This document shows, piece after piece, positions 32,658 to 41,585 of a stretch of DNA of 64,000 bases. Under the pieces are notes generated by a model. It ran no database searches. It was not told the DNA's origin and saw nothing but the letters and a program-made list of their open reading frames with translations. Positions within the stretch are counted from its first letter, which is position 1. The number at the start of each line of letters is the position of its first letter. Where the stretch lies: the NCBI RefSeq assembly GCF_009857135.1, contig NZ_CP047318.1, positions 7,502,001 through 7,566,000 of the forward strand, in the 5' to 3' direction. This DNA comes from Streptomyces sp. HM190 (GTDB lineage: Bacteria; Actinomycetota; Actinomycetes; Streptomycetales; Streptomycetaceae). Position numbers and translations under genes: made by a program.

Positions 32658-33878
32658 CTACGCGCCCACCGTCACCGTGAACCGTCGCGGGTTGCCGTCG
32701 TGGGCCGCGCCGGACACGTCCGGCTGTCCGTCGGGTCGTACGTCGTCGTACGGGAACGCGTACCCGATGGGCGAGTTGGCGTGCACCACACGCGACCAGT
32801 GGTTGGTCACGGCTCCCCGGTAGTAGTCGCTCGCCGTGGACCCGTTCGGCTGCGTGGGGTGGGTGAGCATGAGCGAGCGGTTGAAGCCGGCGGCGATCCG
32901 GGCGAGGAGGGCCTTCCTGGGGTCGGGGTCGCCGGGGTCGTTGGCGAACGGGCCGTGGTTGCAGGTGAAGATGTCCTTCGAGGCGGGCCTGGCGAAGGAG
33001 TGGCCCCCGGTGAAGGTGAGCCGGTCGCCGACGACCCGGCCGGTGAGCACACCCCGGCCGCCCTGGAGGTCGATCCGCAGGTCGGTCGAGCGGTACTTCT
33101 CCCACACCTGGCTGACGTACGCGTCCCAGTAGGAACGGAACGGCATCTGGTCCGGCCGGTCGAAGTACGGCGCCATCAGGTTCTGCGGGGAGATGACCCG
33201 CAGGACTTGGCCGTTGCCGCCCCGGATGACGAGCCGGTCCCACGGCTGGCCGTCCCTCGCCGCCTGGGCCACCAGGTCCGCGGCGATCCGCTCGACGGCG
33301 CCGCCCGGCAACGGGGCCACGGTGTGCGTGGCGTCGCCCTCCAGGGTCAGGCCGATGGGGAGGGCCGTCACCAGGTCGACGTAGCTGATGTTGGCGAACA
33401 GCTGGGTGGTGTCGAACGTGAACTCGCAGAACGACCACGTCCTGCCGAAGTTGGGGTCGGCGGGGGTGGCGAACGCCGGCTCGACCAGCGCCGGGCCGGG
33501 GTTGAGGAAGAAGTCGAGGGTGGCGTCGCGCACGAAGTAGACCCGGGCACCGAACATCTGGGGGAGTGTCAGCACGACGGGCGCGGAGCCCGCGGGGCCG
33601 AGCGGGATGGCGCAGTCCACCGGCAGCGGTGTCTGCGGCGCCGAGGGCGAGGCCGGCCGGTAGAGGCTGCCGTCGGCCCGCAGCAGTACCCAGGCGCCGG
33701 TCGCCCGTTCGTGCCCGGTGACGTAGGCCCGGACCGTGCCCGGCAACGAGGCGTTGCGCAGGGCCAGTTGGCAGGTGGCGGGCGCGGCGGCGCGGGCGGG
33801 AGTGCCGAGAGCGCTCCCAGCCAGGGGTGCGCCGATCGCGGTGGCGGTTCCGGCGAGGAAGGTACGACGAGAGAGCAT
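32658..33878 (-). CDS. Secreted GH64 beta-1,3-glucanase
   Basis: A 406-residue exported glycoside hydrolase of family 64 (laminaripentaose-producing type; thaumatin-like fold). The Tat-like signal is LSRRTFLAGTATAIGAPLAG, cleaved near ARA-AA. Family text includes ANISYVDLVTALPIGLTLEGD, which holds the catalytic Asp/Glu region, SYWDAYVSQVWEKYRSTDL, and the ending AYAFPYDDVRPDGQPDVSGAA (YPYDDVxPxG in homologues). It cleaves 1,3-beta-glucan such as fungal wall laminarin outside the cell. The ATG at 33878 has GGAGG upstream. A -35/-10 pair and a GAGAGCGCTCTC operator lie upstream, and a third operator-like site lies inside the signal-peptide coding region. Confidence 0.92.
   Translation of the reverse strand: MLSRRTFLAGTATAIGAPLAGSALGTPARAAAPATCQLALRNASLPGTVRAYVTGHERATGAWVLLRADGSLYRPASPSAPQTPLPVDCAIPLGPAGSAPVVLTLPQMFGARVYFVRDATLDFFLNPGPALVEPAFATPADPNFGRTWSFCEFTFDTTQLFANISYVDLVTALPIGLTLEGDATHTVAPLPGGAVERIAADLVAQAARDGQPWDRLVIRGGNGQVLRVISPQNLMAPYFDRPDQMPFRSYWDAYVSQVWEKYRSTDLRIDLQGGRGVLTGRVVGDRLTFTGGHSFARPASKDIFTCNHGPFANDPGDPDPRKALLARIAAGFNRSLMLTHPTQPNGSTASDYYRGAVTNHWSRVVHANSPIGYAFPYDDVRPDGQPDVSGAAHDGNPRRFTVTVGA
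33807..33818. promoter_or_regulatory. Internal LacI-type operator-like site
   Basis: GAGAGCGCTCCC lies 60-70 bases inside the GH64 coding region, sharing the GAGCGCTC core with the upstream operator about 175 bases away. It could support looping; chance in coding DNA cannot be excluded. Confidence 0.4.
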
Positions 33879-33942
33879 GGTGGGGCCTCCTGGGAGTGGG
33901 GAGTGGAGGCACAGGGGGTGGGGCCCCTGCTGTGGTGTCCCC

Positions 33943-33994
33943 ACTGTTCCCAGGGGAGGGTGAGCCGTCAAGACTGATGACTGAGAGCGCTCTC
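33943..33994 (-). promoter_or_regulatory. GH64 promoter with upstream LacI operator
   Basis: On the minus strand TTGACG (33966-33971) and AACAGT (33943-33948) are 17 bases apart. The perfect 12-bp palindrome GAGAGCGCTCTC lies at 33983-33994, just upstream of the -35. The core matches the operator before the LacI gene. Confidence 0.72.
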
Positions 33995-34145
33995 GGGAAT
34001 CTCGAACGTTCAGGACCTGACGACTGACGGTTGGCGCGGCGGCTCCTGGCCGACCGGTGGGGTGGCCCGCCCCGTGCCCGGCGCTGAGGTGTTCTCGGCC
34101 CTGCGTCATGCTCGGCCCTGCGTCGTGCTCAGCCCAGCGGCAGGC

Positions 34146-34937
34146 TCAGCCCTGCGGTGGCGTGCTCCTGATCACCGCGAAGCGGGCGCCGTAGGGGTCG
34201 GTCAGCTTGGCGGCGCGGCCCACGCCCGCCAGGTCGGTGGCGGGCATCCGGACTCCGCCGCCGCCCTCCTGCGCCCTGCGTACCGCCTCGTCCGTGTCCG
34301 TGACCTCGAAGTACGGCAGCCAGTGGGGCCCGGACTCCGCCCCGGTGGGGTCCGCGTCCAGCGGGACGATGCCGCCGAACATGCCCCGCTCCTCCTGACC
34401 GGCCGGGTTCACACAGGTGTAGCTGCCGCCCTCGAAGTCCACAGCCGAGGTCTCCCAGCCGAACACCGCGTTGTAGAACCCGGCGGCGGCCGGCAGGTCG
34501 GGGGTGTACAGCTCCAGCCAGCACAGAGAACCGGGGGCCGTGACGACGTCGAGGCCCGTGATCCGGCCGGGCTGCCAGATGCCGAAGGGGACGCCCGCCC
34601 GGTCGGCGAGGACGGCCATCCGGCCCTCTTCCGCCACATCCGTGGGCGGCATCAGCACCGAGCCGTGCGCCTTCTCGGTCGCCCTGGCCGTGGCGTCCGC
34701 GTCCGGTGACTGGAAGTAGACGTTCCACGACGGCGGACCCTGCTCCGGTGGGTTCTGCATACCGGCCGCGGCGGTGCGGCCGTCCAGTTGGAAGAAGCCG
34801 TAGCCGCCCGCCTCTGGGCCGGCCGACCGGAAGTCCCAGCCGAAGAGACGGGCGTAGAACGCGCCGGCTCCCTCGATGTCGGGGGTGCCGAGGTCGATCC
34901 AGTTCGGGGCGCCGGTGACGAAACGTGTCGTGAGCAT
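34146..34937 (-). CDS. Tandem VOC-family (glyoxalase-like) protein
   Basis: A 263-residue cytoplasmic protein made of two vicinal-oxygen-chelate modules (about 8-122 and 138-258), each with the beta-alpha-beta-beta-beta pattern (NWIDLGTPDIEGAGAFYARLFGWDF; CWLELYTPDLPAAAGFYNAVFGWET). It is of the CatE/27-kDa-antigen-CFP30B-like group, often annotated as hydroxylase or glyoxalase-like but without a proven reaction. Metal ligands are only partly kept, so catalysis is uncertain. The ATG at 34937 has GAGGAGGGC before it; the open frame upstream has no start signal. Confidence 0.88.
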   Translation of the reverse strand: MLTTRFVTGAPNWIDLGTPDIEGAGAFYARLFGWDFRSAGPEAGGYGFFQLDGRTAAAGMQNPPEQGPPSWNVYFQSPDADATARATEKAHGSVLMPPTDVAEEGRMAVLADRAGVPFGIWQPGRITGLDVVTAPGSLCWLELYTPDLPAAAGFYNAVFGWETSAVDFEGGSYTCVNPAGQEERGMFGGIVPLDADPTGAESGPHWLPYFEVTDTDEAVRRAQEGGGGVRMPATDLAGVGRAAKLTDPYGARFAVIRSTPPQG

Positions 34938-35251
34938 CCTGGCCCTCCTCCGAGGCGGTCCGTGAGGGGTCCCACTGCCTTTCTGCCGAGTCTCGCACCG
35001 CCCCCCGACAATCGCCGGGCCACCGAGGTCGCCGCTCGGCCGTCGGGGTGGCCGCCGTGGACCTGCCGGCCGCGTTGACGGGCCGGCCGACGCGGGAGCG
35101 CGCACCTCGGCTCACCTTCGCGTACCTCCACGCACCTGCGCGCGCCGCCGTGCCCGGGCAGGCCCCGCGGAGGGACCATCGAGGGCCCGGTCCGCCGCGT
35201 GTTGATGCGGCGTTGATCGAACGTTTTTCGTCGACCGGCACGATCCTCTCC
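34938..35251. other. Divergent promoter gap, no gene seen
   Basis: This 314-base gap lies between the VOC gene and the WhiB-like gene. No frame with coding character was found. Two TTGATS boxes (35202-35207, 35213-35218) lie near the WhiB-like gene, but no -10 at the right distance is convincing. Confidence 0.5.
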
Positions 35252-35500
35252 ATGCACATCGACACGATCACCCCGGTCGACATCGCCTGGCAGGAGCGGG
35301 CGCTGTGCGCGCAGACGGGTGCCGACTTCTTCTTTCCCGACCCCGGCAGCTCGGTCCGGGAGGCCAAGCGCATCTGCGGCATGTGCGAGATGCGCACCGC
35401 CTGCCTCGACTACGCCCTGGCCAACGACGAGCGCTTCGGCGTCTGGGGCGGCCTCTCCGAGAAGGAGAGGCTGCACCTGCGGCGCACCGGACGCGGCTGA
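35252..35500 (+). CDS. WhiB-like (Wbl) iron-sulfur regulator
   Basis: An 82-residue actinobacterial Wbl protein. Four conserved cysteines, Cys19, Cys42, Cys45 and Cys51 (ICGMC..C), ligate a [4Fe-4S] cluster, and the GVWGG turn (residues 63-67) precedes the basic C-terminus (KERLHLRRTGRG) used for DNA contact or for binding the principal sigma factor. Wbl proteins act in development, redox sensing and antibiotic response; the closest paralogue cannot be decided from the sequence alone. There is no clear ribosome site before ATG 35252. The stop codon lies inside the stem of a perfect 18-bp terminator hairpin. Confidence 0.93.
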   Translation: MHIDTITPVDIAWQERALCAQTGADFFFPDPGSSVREAKRICGMCEMRTACLDYALANDERFGVWGGLSEKERLHLRRTGRG

Positions 35501-35545
35501 CGCCGGGTGACGGGTCCGTTCTCCGTCCACCCGGCGTCAGCCGCG
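35492..35545. terminator. 18-bp perfect hairpin terminator overlapping the wbl stop
   Basis: Arms 35492-35509 and 35528-35545 pair perfectly over 18 bases with an 18-base loop; the wbl stop codon (35498-35500) is in the left arm. It serves the convergent desaturase gene as well. Confidence 0.85.
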
Positions 35546-35559
35546 CCCCGCGCGGGGGG

Positions 35560-36537
35560 TCACGCCTTCGCGCGCGCCGCCATCCGGGCCTTGCGGGCCG
35601 CGAGCTTCTCGTCGAACTTGCTGGCCTCCGAGTCGAGACCGGCCATGTAGAGGCCCAGTTCCTCCTGGGCCTTCAGGCCGTCGGGGCCGAGGCCGTCGAT
35701 CTCCAGGACCCGCAGGAAGCGGAGGACGGGCTGGAGGACGTCGTCGTGGTGGATACGGAGGTTGTAGACCTCGCCGATCGCCATCTGTGCGGCGGCCCGC
35801 TCGAAGCCGGGCATACCGTGTCCGGGCATCCGGAAGTTGACGACGACGTCGCGCACGGCCTGCATGGTGAGGTCCGGGGCGATCTCGAACGCGGCCTTCA
35901 GCAGGTTCCGGTAGAAGACCATGTGCAGGTTCTCGTCGGTGGCGATACGCGCCAGCATGCGGTCGCAGACCGGGTCGCCGGACTGGTGGCCGGTGTTGCG
36001 GTGCGAGATGCGGGTGGCCAGCTCCTGGAAGGCGACGTACGCGACGGAGTGCAGCATCGAGTGCCGGTGGTCGTGCTCGAAGCCCTCGCTCATGTGGGCC
36101 ATGCGGAACTCCTCGAGCTTGTCCGGGTCCACCGCGCGCGAGGCGAGCAGGTAGTCGCGCATCACGATGCCGTGACGGCCCTCCTCGGCGGTCCAGCGGT
36201 GCACCCAGGTGCCCCAGGCGCCGTCGCGGCCGAAGAGCGTGGCGATCTCGTGGTGGTAGCTGGGCAGGTTGTCCTCGGTCAGCAGGTTCACCACGAGGGC
36301 GATACGGCCGATCTCGGTGACCTTCGACTGCTCCTTCTCCCATGCCTCGCCGTCCTCGAACAGGCCGGGGAAGTTGCGGCCGTCGCTCCACGGCACGTAC
36401 TCGTGCGGCATCCAGTCCTTCGCGACCTTCAGATGCCGGTTGAGCTCCTTCTCGACGACTTCCTCCAGCGCGTACAGCAGCCGTGCGTCGGTCCAGTCGG
36501 AGGACGGGCTGCCGAGAAGGGGAGAAGTGAGCGACAC
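35560..36537 (-). CDS. Acyl-ACP desaturase
   Basis: A 325-residue soluble di-iron desaturase of the DesA/FabF-type plant-like acyl-ACP group, which introduces a cis double bond into acyl chains using O2 and reduced ferredoxin. Iron ligands are visible in two repeats of the (D/E)ExxH kind: EEGRH around residue 120 and DENLH around 205, with further Glu residues in LEEVVEKELNRHL and FQELATRIS. A GTG at 36537 is preferred, having GGAG five bases ahead; another GTG at 36582 has none. The promoter region carries a cluster of CGTAGG/CCTACG repeats (36598-36643), typical of TetR control of lipid genes. No regulator is adjacent. Confidence 0.92.
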   Translation of the reverse strand: MSLTSPLLGSPSSDWTDARLLYALEEVVEKELNRHLKVAKDWMPHEYVPWSDGRNFPGLFEDGEAWEKEQSKVTEIGRIALVVNLLTEDNLPSYHHEIATLFGRDGAWGTWVHRWTAEEGRHGIVMRDYLLASRAVDPDKLEEFRMAHMSEGFEHDHRHSMLHSVAYVAFQELATRISHRNTGHQSGDPVCDRMLARIATDENLHMVFYRNLLKAAFEIAPDLTMQAVRDVVVNFRMPGHGMPGFERAAAQMAIGEVYNLRIHHDDVLQPVLRFLRVLEIDGLGPDGLKAQEELGLYMAGLDSEASKFDEKLAARKARMAARAKA

Positions 36538-36597
36538 AGAGGCTCCAGGGGGACGACCGGGGGTGAACAGATGTGCGGTCACGCGCGCGTGACTGAA

Positions 36598-36648
36598 CCT
36601 ACGGCATCGTAGGCTACGAATCCGTAGGTTACGAAGACGTAGGTTAAG
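36598..36648. promoter_or_regulatory. Operator cluster upstream of the desaturase gene
   Basis: CGTAGG occurs at 36608, 36623 and 36638 in an exact 15-base period, and the complement CCTACG at 36598-36603 makes an inverted repeat with the first. CGTAGGCTACG (36608-36618) is itself a perfect palindrome, and CGTAGGTTACG (36623-36633) nearly so. A TetR-type lipid regulator is the likely ligand; it is not encoded nearby. Confidence 0.65.
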
Positions 36649-36719
36649 TGCGCGGTAAAGATCCCTGATCAGCTACGCGTTGCACGGGGTGGGCGGGGGC
36701 GGGCGGGTGTGCCGGACGG

Positions 36720-36743
36720 CCCCTGGACGCGCAGGTCCAGGGG
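36720..36743 (-). terminator. Hairpin terminator after the DDAH gene
   Basis: CCCCTGGAC (36720-36728) pairs perfectly with GTCCAGGGG (36735-36743) across a six-base loop, 26 bases beyond the stop of the dimethylarginine hydrolase gene. Confidence 0.65.
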
Positions 36744-36768
36744 GCGAAACGGTGACCGGATCACCCGT

Positions 36769-37545
36769 TCAGACGTACAGCTCCCGCAGGCGCACCGAGA
36801 GGCATGTCACACAGCCCTCCAGCTTCTCGAACTCGCTGATGTCGACGAGGACGGGCTCGTAGCCGAGGTCGGCGTACAGCTCCGCCGTCTTGGGCGCGCT
36901 CGCCGCCATCAGCAGCTTGTCGCCGCCGAGCAGCACCACGTGCGCCCCGGCCTCCTCGGGCACCGGCAGGAAGCGTCCGAACAGCGACGGCGTGTCCATC
37001 TTCGGGATGTGTCCGACGACCGTGCCGTCCGGCAGCGCCGTGACCGCCGACTTCAGGTGCAGCACCTTGCTCACCGGCGCGGACACGACCCGCGCCCCGA
37101 GCGGCTCGAACGCCGCCCGCAGCTGCTGCACCCCGGCCGCGTTGGTGCGTCCGCCGCGGCCCACGAAGACGGTGTCGCCGACCTTCAGGACGTCGCCGCC
37201 CTCCAGTGTGCCCGGGTCCCACACCCAGTTCACCGAGCAGCCGAGCGCGGCCACGGCCTCCTCGATCCCGGCGGTCTCCGCCCGGCGGGACTCGGCGCCG
37301 GGGCGGGCGATCAGCGCCACGTTCTTGTACATGACCACCGTGTCCTCGACGAACACCGAGTCCGGGCAGTCGTCGGCCGGGTCCACCTCGACGGTCTCCC
37401 AGCCGTGGGTGCGCAGGGCCTCCCCGTACGCCTCCCACTGCTCGACCGCGAGGTCGACGTCGACCTCCGCGCGTTCGATGTGCGTGACGAGGCCTTCTGC
37501 CAGGCGAGGGCTGGGACGGCGGACGAGGGCCTTCTTGCTGGGCAC
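36769..37545 (-). CDS. ddaH: Dimethylarginine dimethylaminohydrolase
   Basis: A 258-residue pentein-fold enzyme hydrolysing N-omega-methylated arginines to citrulline and methylamine. Typical blocks are FVEDTVVMYKNVALIARPG, GTLEGGDVLKVGDTVFVG, VLHLKSAVTALPDGTVV with the catalytic His, and the end LEGCVTCLSVRLRELYV, where the second Cys is the nucleophile. Length matches the bacterial DDAH enzymes of Pseudomonas and Streptomyces. A GTG start at 37545 follows GGAG by eight bases. It stands alone with its own terminator. Arginine deiminase-like activity is less likely because of the short length. Confidence 0.92.
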   Translation of the reverse strand: MPSKKALVRRPSPRLAEGLVTHIERAEVDVDLAVEQWEAYGEALRTHGWETVEVDPADDCPDSVFVEDTVVMYKNVALIARPGAESRRAETAGIEEAVAALGCSVNWVWDPGTLEGGDVLKVGDTVFVGRGGRTNAAGVQQLRAAFEPLGARVVSAPVSKVLHLKSAVTALPDGTVVGHIPKMDTPSLFGRFLPVPEEAGAHVVLLGGDKLLMAASAPKTAELYADLGYEPVLVDISEFEKLEGCVTCLSVRLRELYV

Positions 37546-37688
37546 GTGTGGGACTCCGAATCGAACGAGGGTTTTCCGGCGCCCGTGAAGCGACGCCGGT
37601 CCGCCATCATGCAGCCCCGCCCCACCGGGACAAAACCCCCGCACCCAGGCTGTTCCCCTCCTGAGATACTCCGCGGTAGCCGGACGGC

Positions 37689-37720
37689 GCCCGAGGCGGC
37701 GGGGCTCTGGCCGCTCGGGC
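37689..37720 (-). terminator. Probable terminator of the first ABC-F gene
   Basis: GCCCGAG (37689-37695) and CTCGGGC (37714-37720) pair, with additional GCGG/CCGC pairing inside, 12 bases after the ABC-F stop. Confidence 0.5.
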
Positions 37721-37731
37721 GGGCCCTGGGG

Positions 37732-39363
<1,632 letters not shown>

Positions 39364-39605
39364 AAGGGCCTCGCGGTTGCTTGCGGTGGTCGGGGCAACG
39401 CGTGCGGACACCGCGAGCGCGACACTACGAGGCGAGGGCGAACCCGCTGGGGCGGGGCCAGGAGAGGCCCGCTGCCGGGGGACGGCTCGTACGCCGAGGT
39501 CGCACGCAACGCACACAGCAAGCCGGGATACGGCGAGGGTGTGTGACGCGGTGTCTCAGACCTCAGACGAGCAACGTCCTTCTCCAATCGACGGCAACAG
39601 GACCG
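39364..39605 (-). promoter_or_regulatory. Long 5' leader of the ABC-F gene, candidate attenuator
   Basis: From the inferred start site near 39605 the leader is about 240 bases. GAGGCCC just before the ABC-F ATG (plus-strand 39366-39372) contains the GAGG ribosome site; its exact complement GGGCCTC is transcribed earlier in the leader (plus-strand 39464-39470), so it can hide the ribosome site. A ribosome site GGAGAAGG followed by TTG-CTC-GTC-TGA gives only a three-codon candidate leader peptide. The mechanism is inferred. Confidence 0.5.
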
Positions 39606-39611
39606 TTGTCC

Positions 39612-39640
39612 ACGGTAGGAGTGCGCCTTGGGGGTGTCAA
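39612..39640 (-). promoter_or_regulatory. Promoter of the ABC-F gene
   Basis: On the minus strand a perfect -35 TTGACA (39635-39640) and a -10 TACCGT (39612-39617) are 17 bases apart, one of the best sigma-70-type promoters in the window. Confidence 0.75.
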
Positions 39641-39665
39641 CGGATTAAATCCGCACCCCGGGCCG

Positions 39666-39701
39666 GCCGCCCCAGGCCGCCCCCGGCGTGGGCGGGGCGG
39701 C
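39666..39701 (-). terminator. Hairpin after the SsgA-family gene
   Basis: GCCGCCCC at 39666-39673 pairs with GGGGCGGC at 39694-39701; the loop holds a smaller GCC/GGC stem. It lies 17 bases past the stop of the SsgA-family gene and before the ABC-F promoter. Confidence 0.6.
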
Positions 39702-39717
39702 GTCGGAGGGCGTGGCC

Positions 39718-40134
39718 TCAGCAGGCGTCCCGCATCAGCTCGGCCAGGTCGCGGTCCAGGTCGACCTGGTGGTGTTCGAGGCCGAGGGGCACCAGGTCGG
39801 TCGTCAGTTCCAGGAAGCGGCGCACCTCACCGGCGAGGACGTGCACCACGGCGGTGCCCTCCGGGGCGTGGAACTCCATGACCAGCCGCTCGTAGCCGTA
39901 CGGGCGCACGCGGACGTCCCCCTGGCCGACGGCCTCGTCCATCCCGGTCACCAGGAGTTCGCGGGCGAAGGTCCAGCAGACCTCGACACCCTCCAGCGTC
40001 GCCGGGGCGGGGAACGTCATCCGGACGGCGAACGGGTCGCTCCGGTCGTAGTGGAGCGTTGCGGGAATGCTCGGCATCCGCGCCGCGGCGGCGACGAGAC
40101 GGGCCTCGACGGGCTGCTCGATGACGGTGGACAA
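39718..40134 (-). CDS. ssgD: SsgA/SsgB-family sporulation protein (SsgD-like)
   Basis: A 138-residue SsgA-like protein, a family restricted to morphologically complex actinomycetes and acting in septum placement, wall synthesis and spore maturation. The family core is clear: TVIEQPVEARLVAAAARMPSIPATLHYDRSDPFAVRMTFP, then VCWTFARELLVTGMDEAVGQGDVRV and LAGEVRRFLELTTDLVPLGLE. A TTG start at 40134 is chosen because GGGAG lies eight bases upstream and the protein then begins at the usual place. The name ssgD rests on position: in S. coelicolor ssgD lies just beyond an ABC-F gene in the same region, as I recall. A Crp-type site and a second palindrome lie in its upstream gap. Confidence 0.85.
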   Translation of the reverse strand: MSTVIEQPVEARLVAAAARMPSIPATLHYDRSDPFAVRMTFPAPATLEGVEVCWTFARELLVTGMDEAVGQGDVRVRPYGYERLVMEFHAPEGTAVVHVLAGEVRRFLELTTDLVPLGLEHHQVDLDRDLAELMRDAC

Positions 40135-40232
40135 CGCCTTGCTCCCTTGTGACGGCTGGACGGACTCCGGACGGCATGGCCGGGCATGTGAAGAGACGCT
40201 GGATCGGGCCGATGCGTGCACACGGGCTTCGA

Positions 40233-40269
40233 GTGACCTCTGTCACCGAGTCCAATCACCGAGGTGATT
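40233..40269. promoter_or_regulatory. Crp-type site and adjacent palindrome
   Basis: GTGACCTCTGTCAC at 40233-40246 fits the Streptomyces Crp consensus GTG(N6)GNCAC exactly and is palindromic (GTGAC/GTCAC). Eight bases on is AATCACC-GA-GGTGATT (40254-40269), a perfect palindrome apart from its centre. Both lie about 100-135 bases upstream of the SsgD-like start. Confidence 0.65.
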
Positions 40270-40344
40270 CCTTTCTCGTCCCGGCGTCCCGGCATACCCG
40301 TGAGGACACCGGGCGTGGCCCCGCGGTTCCTGTCCGAGGCCATC

Positions 40345-40373
40345 TGGACGGCGCCCGGGGGGTCGGCTAGCTT
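40345..40373 (+). promoter_or_regulatory. Promoter giving a leaderless transcript
   Basis: TGGACG (40345-40350) and TAGCTT (40368-40373) are 17 bases apart, and the -10 ends eight bases before the ATG at 40382, so transcription would begin at or next to the start codon. No ribosome site is present, consistent with a leaderless message. Confidence 0.6.
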
Positions 40374-40381
40374 CGCCCGCC

Positions 40382-41476
40382 ATGAGGGCCATGGGGCAGT
40401 GGAGAAGCAGGATACGGACGCGTCGGACGATGACGGCGGGACTGGCCGCGACGGCGCTCGCCGCCGCGCTGGCCGTGCCCGCGCAGGCGCACGGGGAGGG
40501 CCGGAGGCCCCACTGGGAACCGAAGAAGACCGGCACCGACGTGCGCTTCCGCGGTCTGGCCGCGGTCAGCCGGAACACCGCCTGGCTGGCCGGCACCGGC
40601 GGCACGGTGCTGCGGACGACGGACGGCGGCGAGCACTGGCGCACCGTGTCACCGCCCGGCGCACAGGATCTGCAGTTCCGGGACGTCGAGGCGTTCGACG
40701 CACGCCGCGCGGTCGTGCTGGCCATCGGCGAGGGCGAGTCCTCCCGCGTGTACCGCACGGACGACGGCGGCGCCACCTGGACCGAGACCTTCCGCAACAC
40801 CGACCCGCGCGCCTTCTACGACTGTCTGACCTTCTTCGACCCGCGCCACGGGCTCGCCATGAGCGACCCGGTGGACGGGAAGTTCCGCATCCTGTCCACC
40901 GAGGACGGCGGCCGCTCCTGGAACGTGCTGCCGAACGACGGCATGCCCCCGGCCCTGGAGGGCGAGGCGGGCTTCGCGGCGAGCGGGCAGTGCCTGGTCA
41001 GCTCGGGCCGGCGCGACGTCTGGCTGGCCACCGGCGGGGCCGCACGCGCGCGTGTGCTGCACTCCGCCGACCGGGGTCTGAGCTGGACGGCCACCGACAC
41101 CCCCGTCCCGGCGGGCGACCCGGCCCGCGGCGTCTTCGCCCTCGCCTTCCGCGACCGGTCCCACGGCATCGCCGTCGGCGGCGACTACCGCGCGGACCAG
41201 CCGTCCCCGACGGCGGCGGCCACCACCGGTGAAGGCGGGCGCTGCTGGACACCCGCCGCGCACCCGCCGCCCGCCTACCGCTCCGGCGTGGCCTGGCTCC
41301 CGCACAGCCGCAGGGCCGCCCTCGCCGTCGGCCCCACCGGCACCGATCTCACCACCGACGGCGGCCGTACCTGGCGCACGGTCGACACCGGCTCGTTCGA
41401 CACCGTCGACTGCACCCCCGACCGCGGCTGCTGGGCCGCGGGGGAGAAGGGCCGCGTCGCCCGGCTGGAGAACTGA
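40382..41476 (+). CDS. Exported Ycf48/BNR-repeat beta-propeller protein
   Basis: A 364-residue protein with a signal peptide (basic start, hydrophobic stretch to VPAQA near residue 36) followed by seven short blades of the photosystem-assembly Ycf48/sialidase-like type. Repeated Asp-box-like motifs are visible: RTTDGGEHWRTV, RTDDGGATWTETF, STEDGGRSWNVL, HSADRGLSWTAT, TTDGGRTWRTV. Streptomyces annotate such proteins as oxidoreductases without evidence. A cell-surface binding or scaffold role is more cautious. It shares its upstream gap with the divergent SsgD-like gene, including the Crp-type site. Confidence 0.88.
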   Translation: MRAMGQWRSRIRTRRTMTAGLAATALAAALAVPAQAHGEGRRPHWEPKKTGTDVRFRGLAAVSRNTAWLAGTGGTVLRTTDGGEHWRTVSPPGAQDLQFRDVEAFDARRAVVLAIGEGESSRVYRTDDGGATWTETFRNTDPRAFYDCLTFFDPRHGLAMSDPVDGKFRILSTEDGGRSWNVLPNDGMPPALEGEAGFAASGQCLVSSGRRDVWLATGGAARARVLHSADRGLSWTATDTPVPAGDPARGVFALAFRDRSHGIAVGGDYRADQPSPTAAATTGEGGRCWTPAAHPPPAYRSGVAWLPHSRRAALAVGPTGTDLTTDGGRTWRTVDTGSFDTVDCTPDRGCWAAGEKGRVARLEN

Positions 41477-41544
41477 CGCGACGGAAGGTGAACGGGCGGC
41501 GGCCGGGACTGGACGCCGCGCGGCGGGATACCCGGCCGGTGTTC

Positions 41545-41580
41545 GCGTCACGACGGGAGTGCGCGTCACGAAGGGAGTGA
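41545..41580 (+). repeat. 18-bp tandem duplication before a small gene
   Basis: GCGTCACGACGGGAGTGC (41545-41562) is repeated as GCGTCACGAAGGGAGTGA (41563-41580), 16 of 18 bases alike. Each copy has a GGGAG ribosome-site-like core; only the second is near the ATG at 41586. Confidence 0.7.
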
Positions 41581-41585
41581 TCGGC

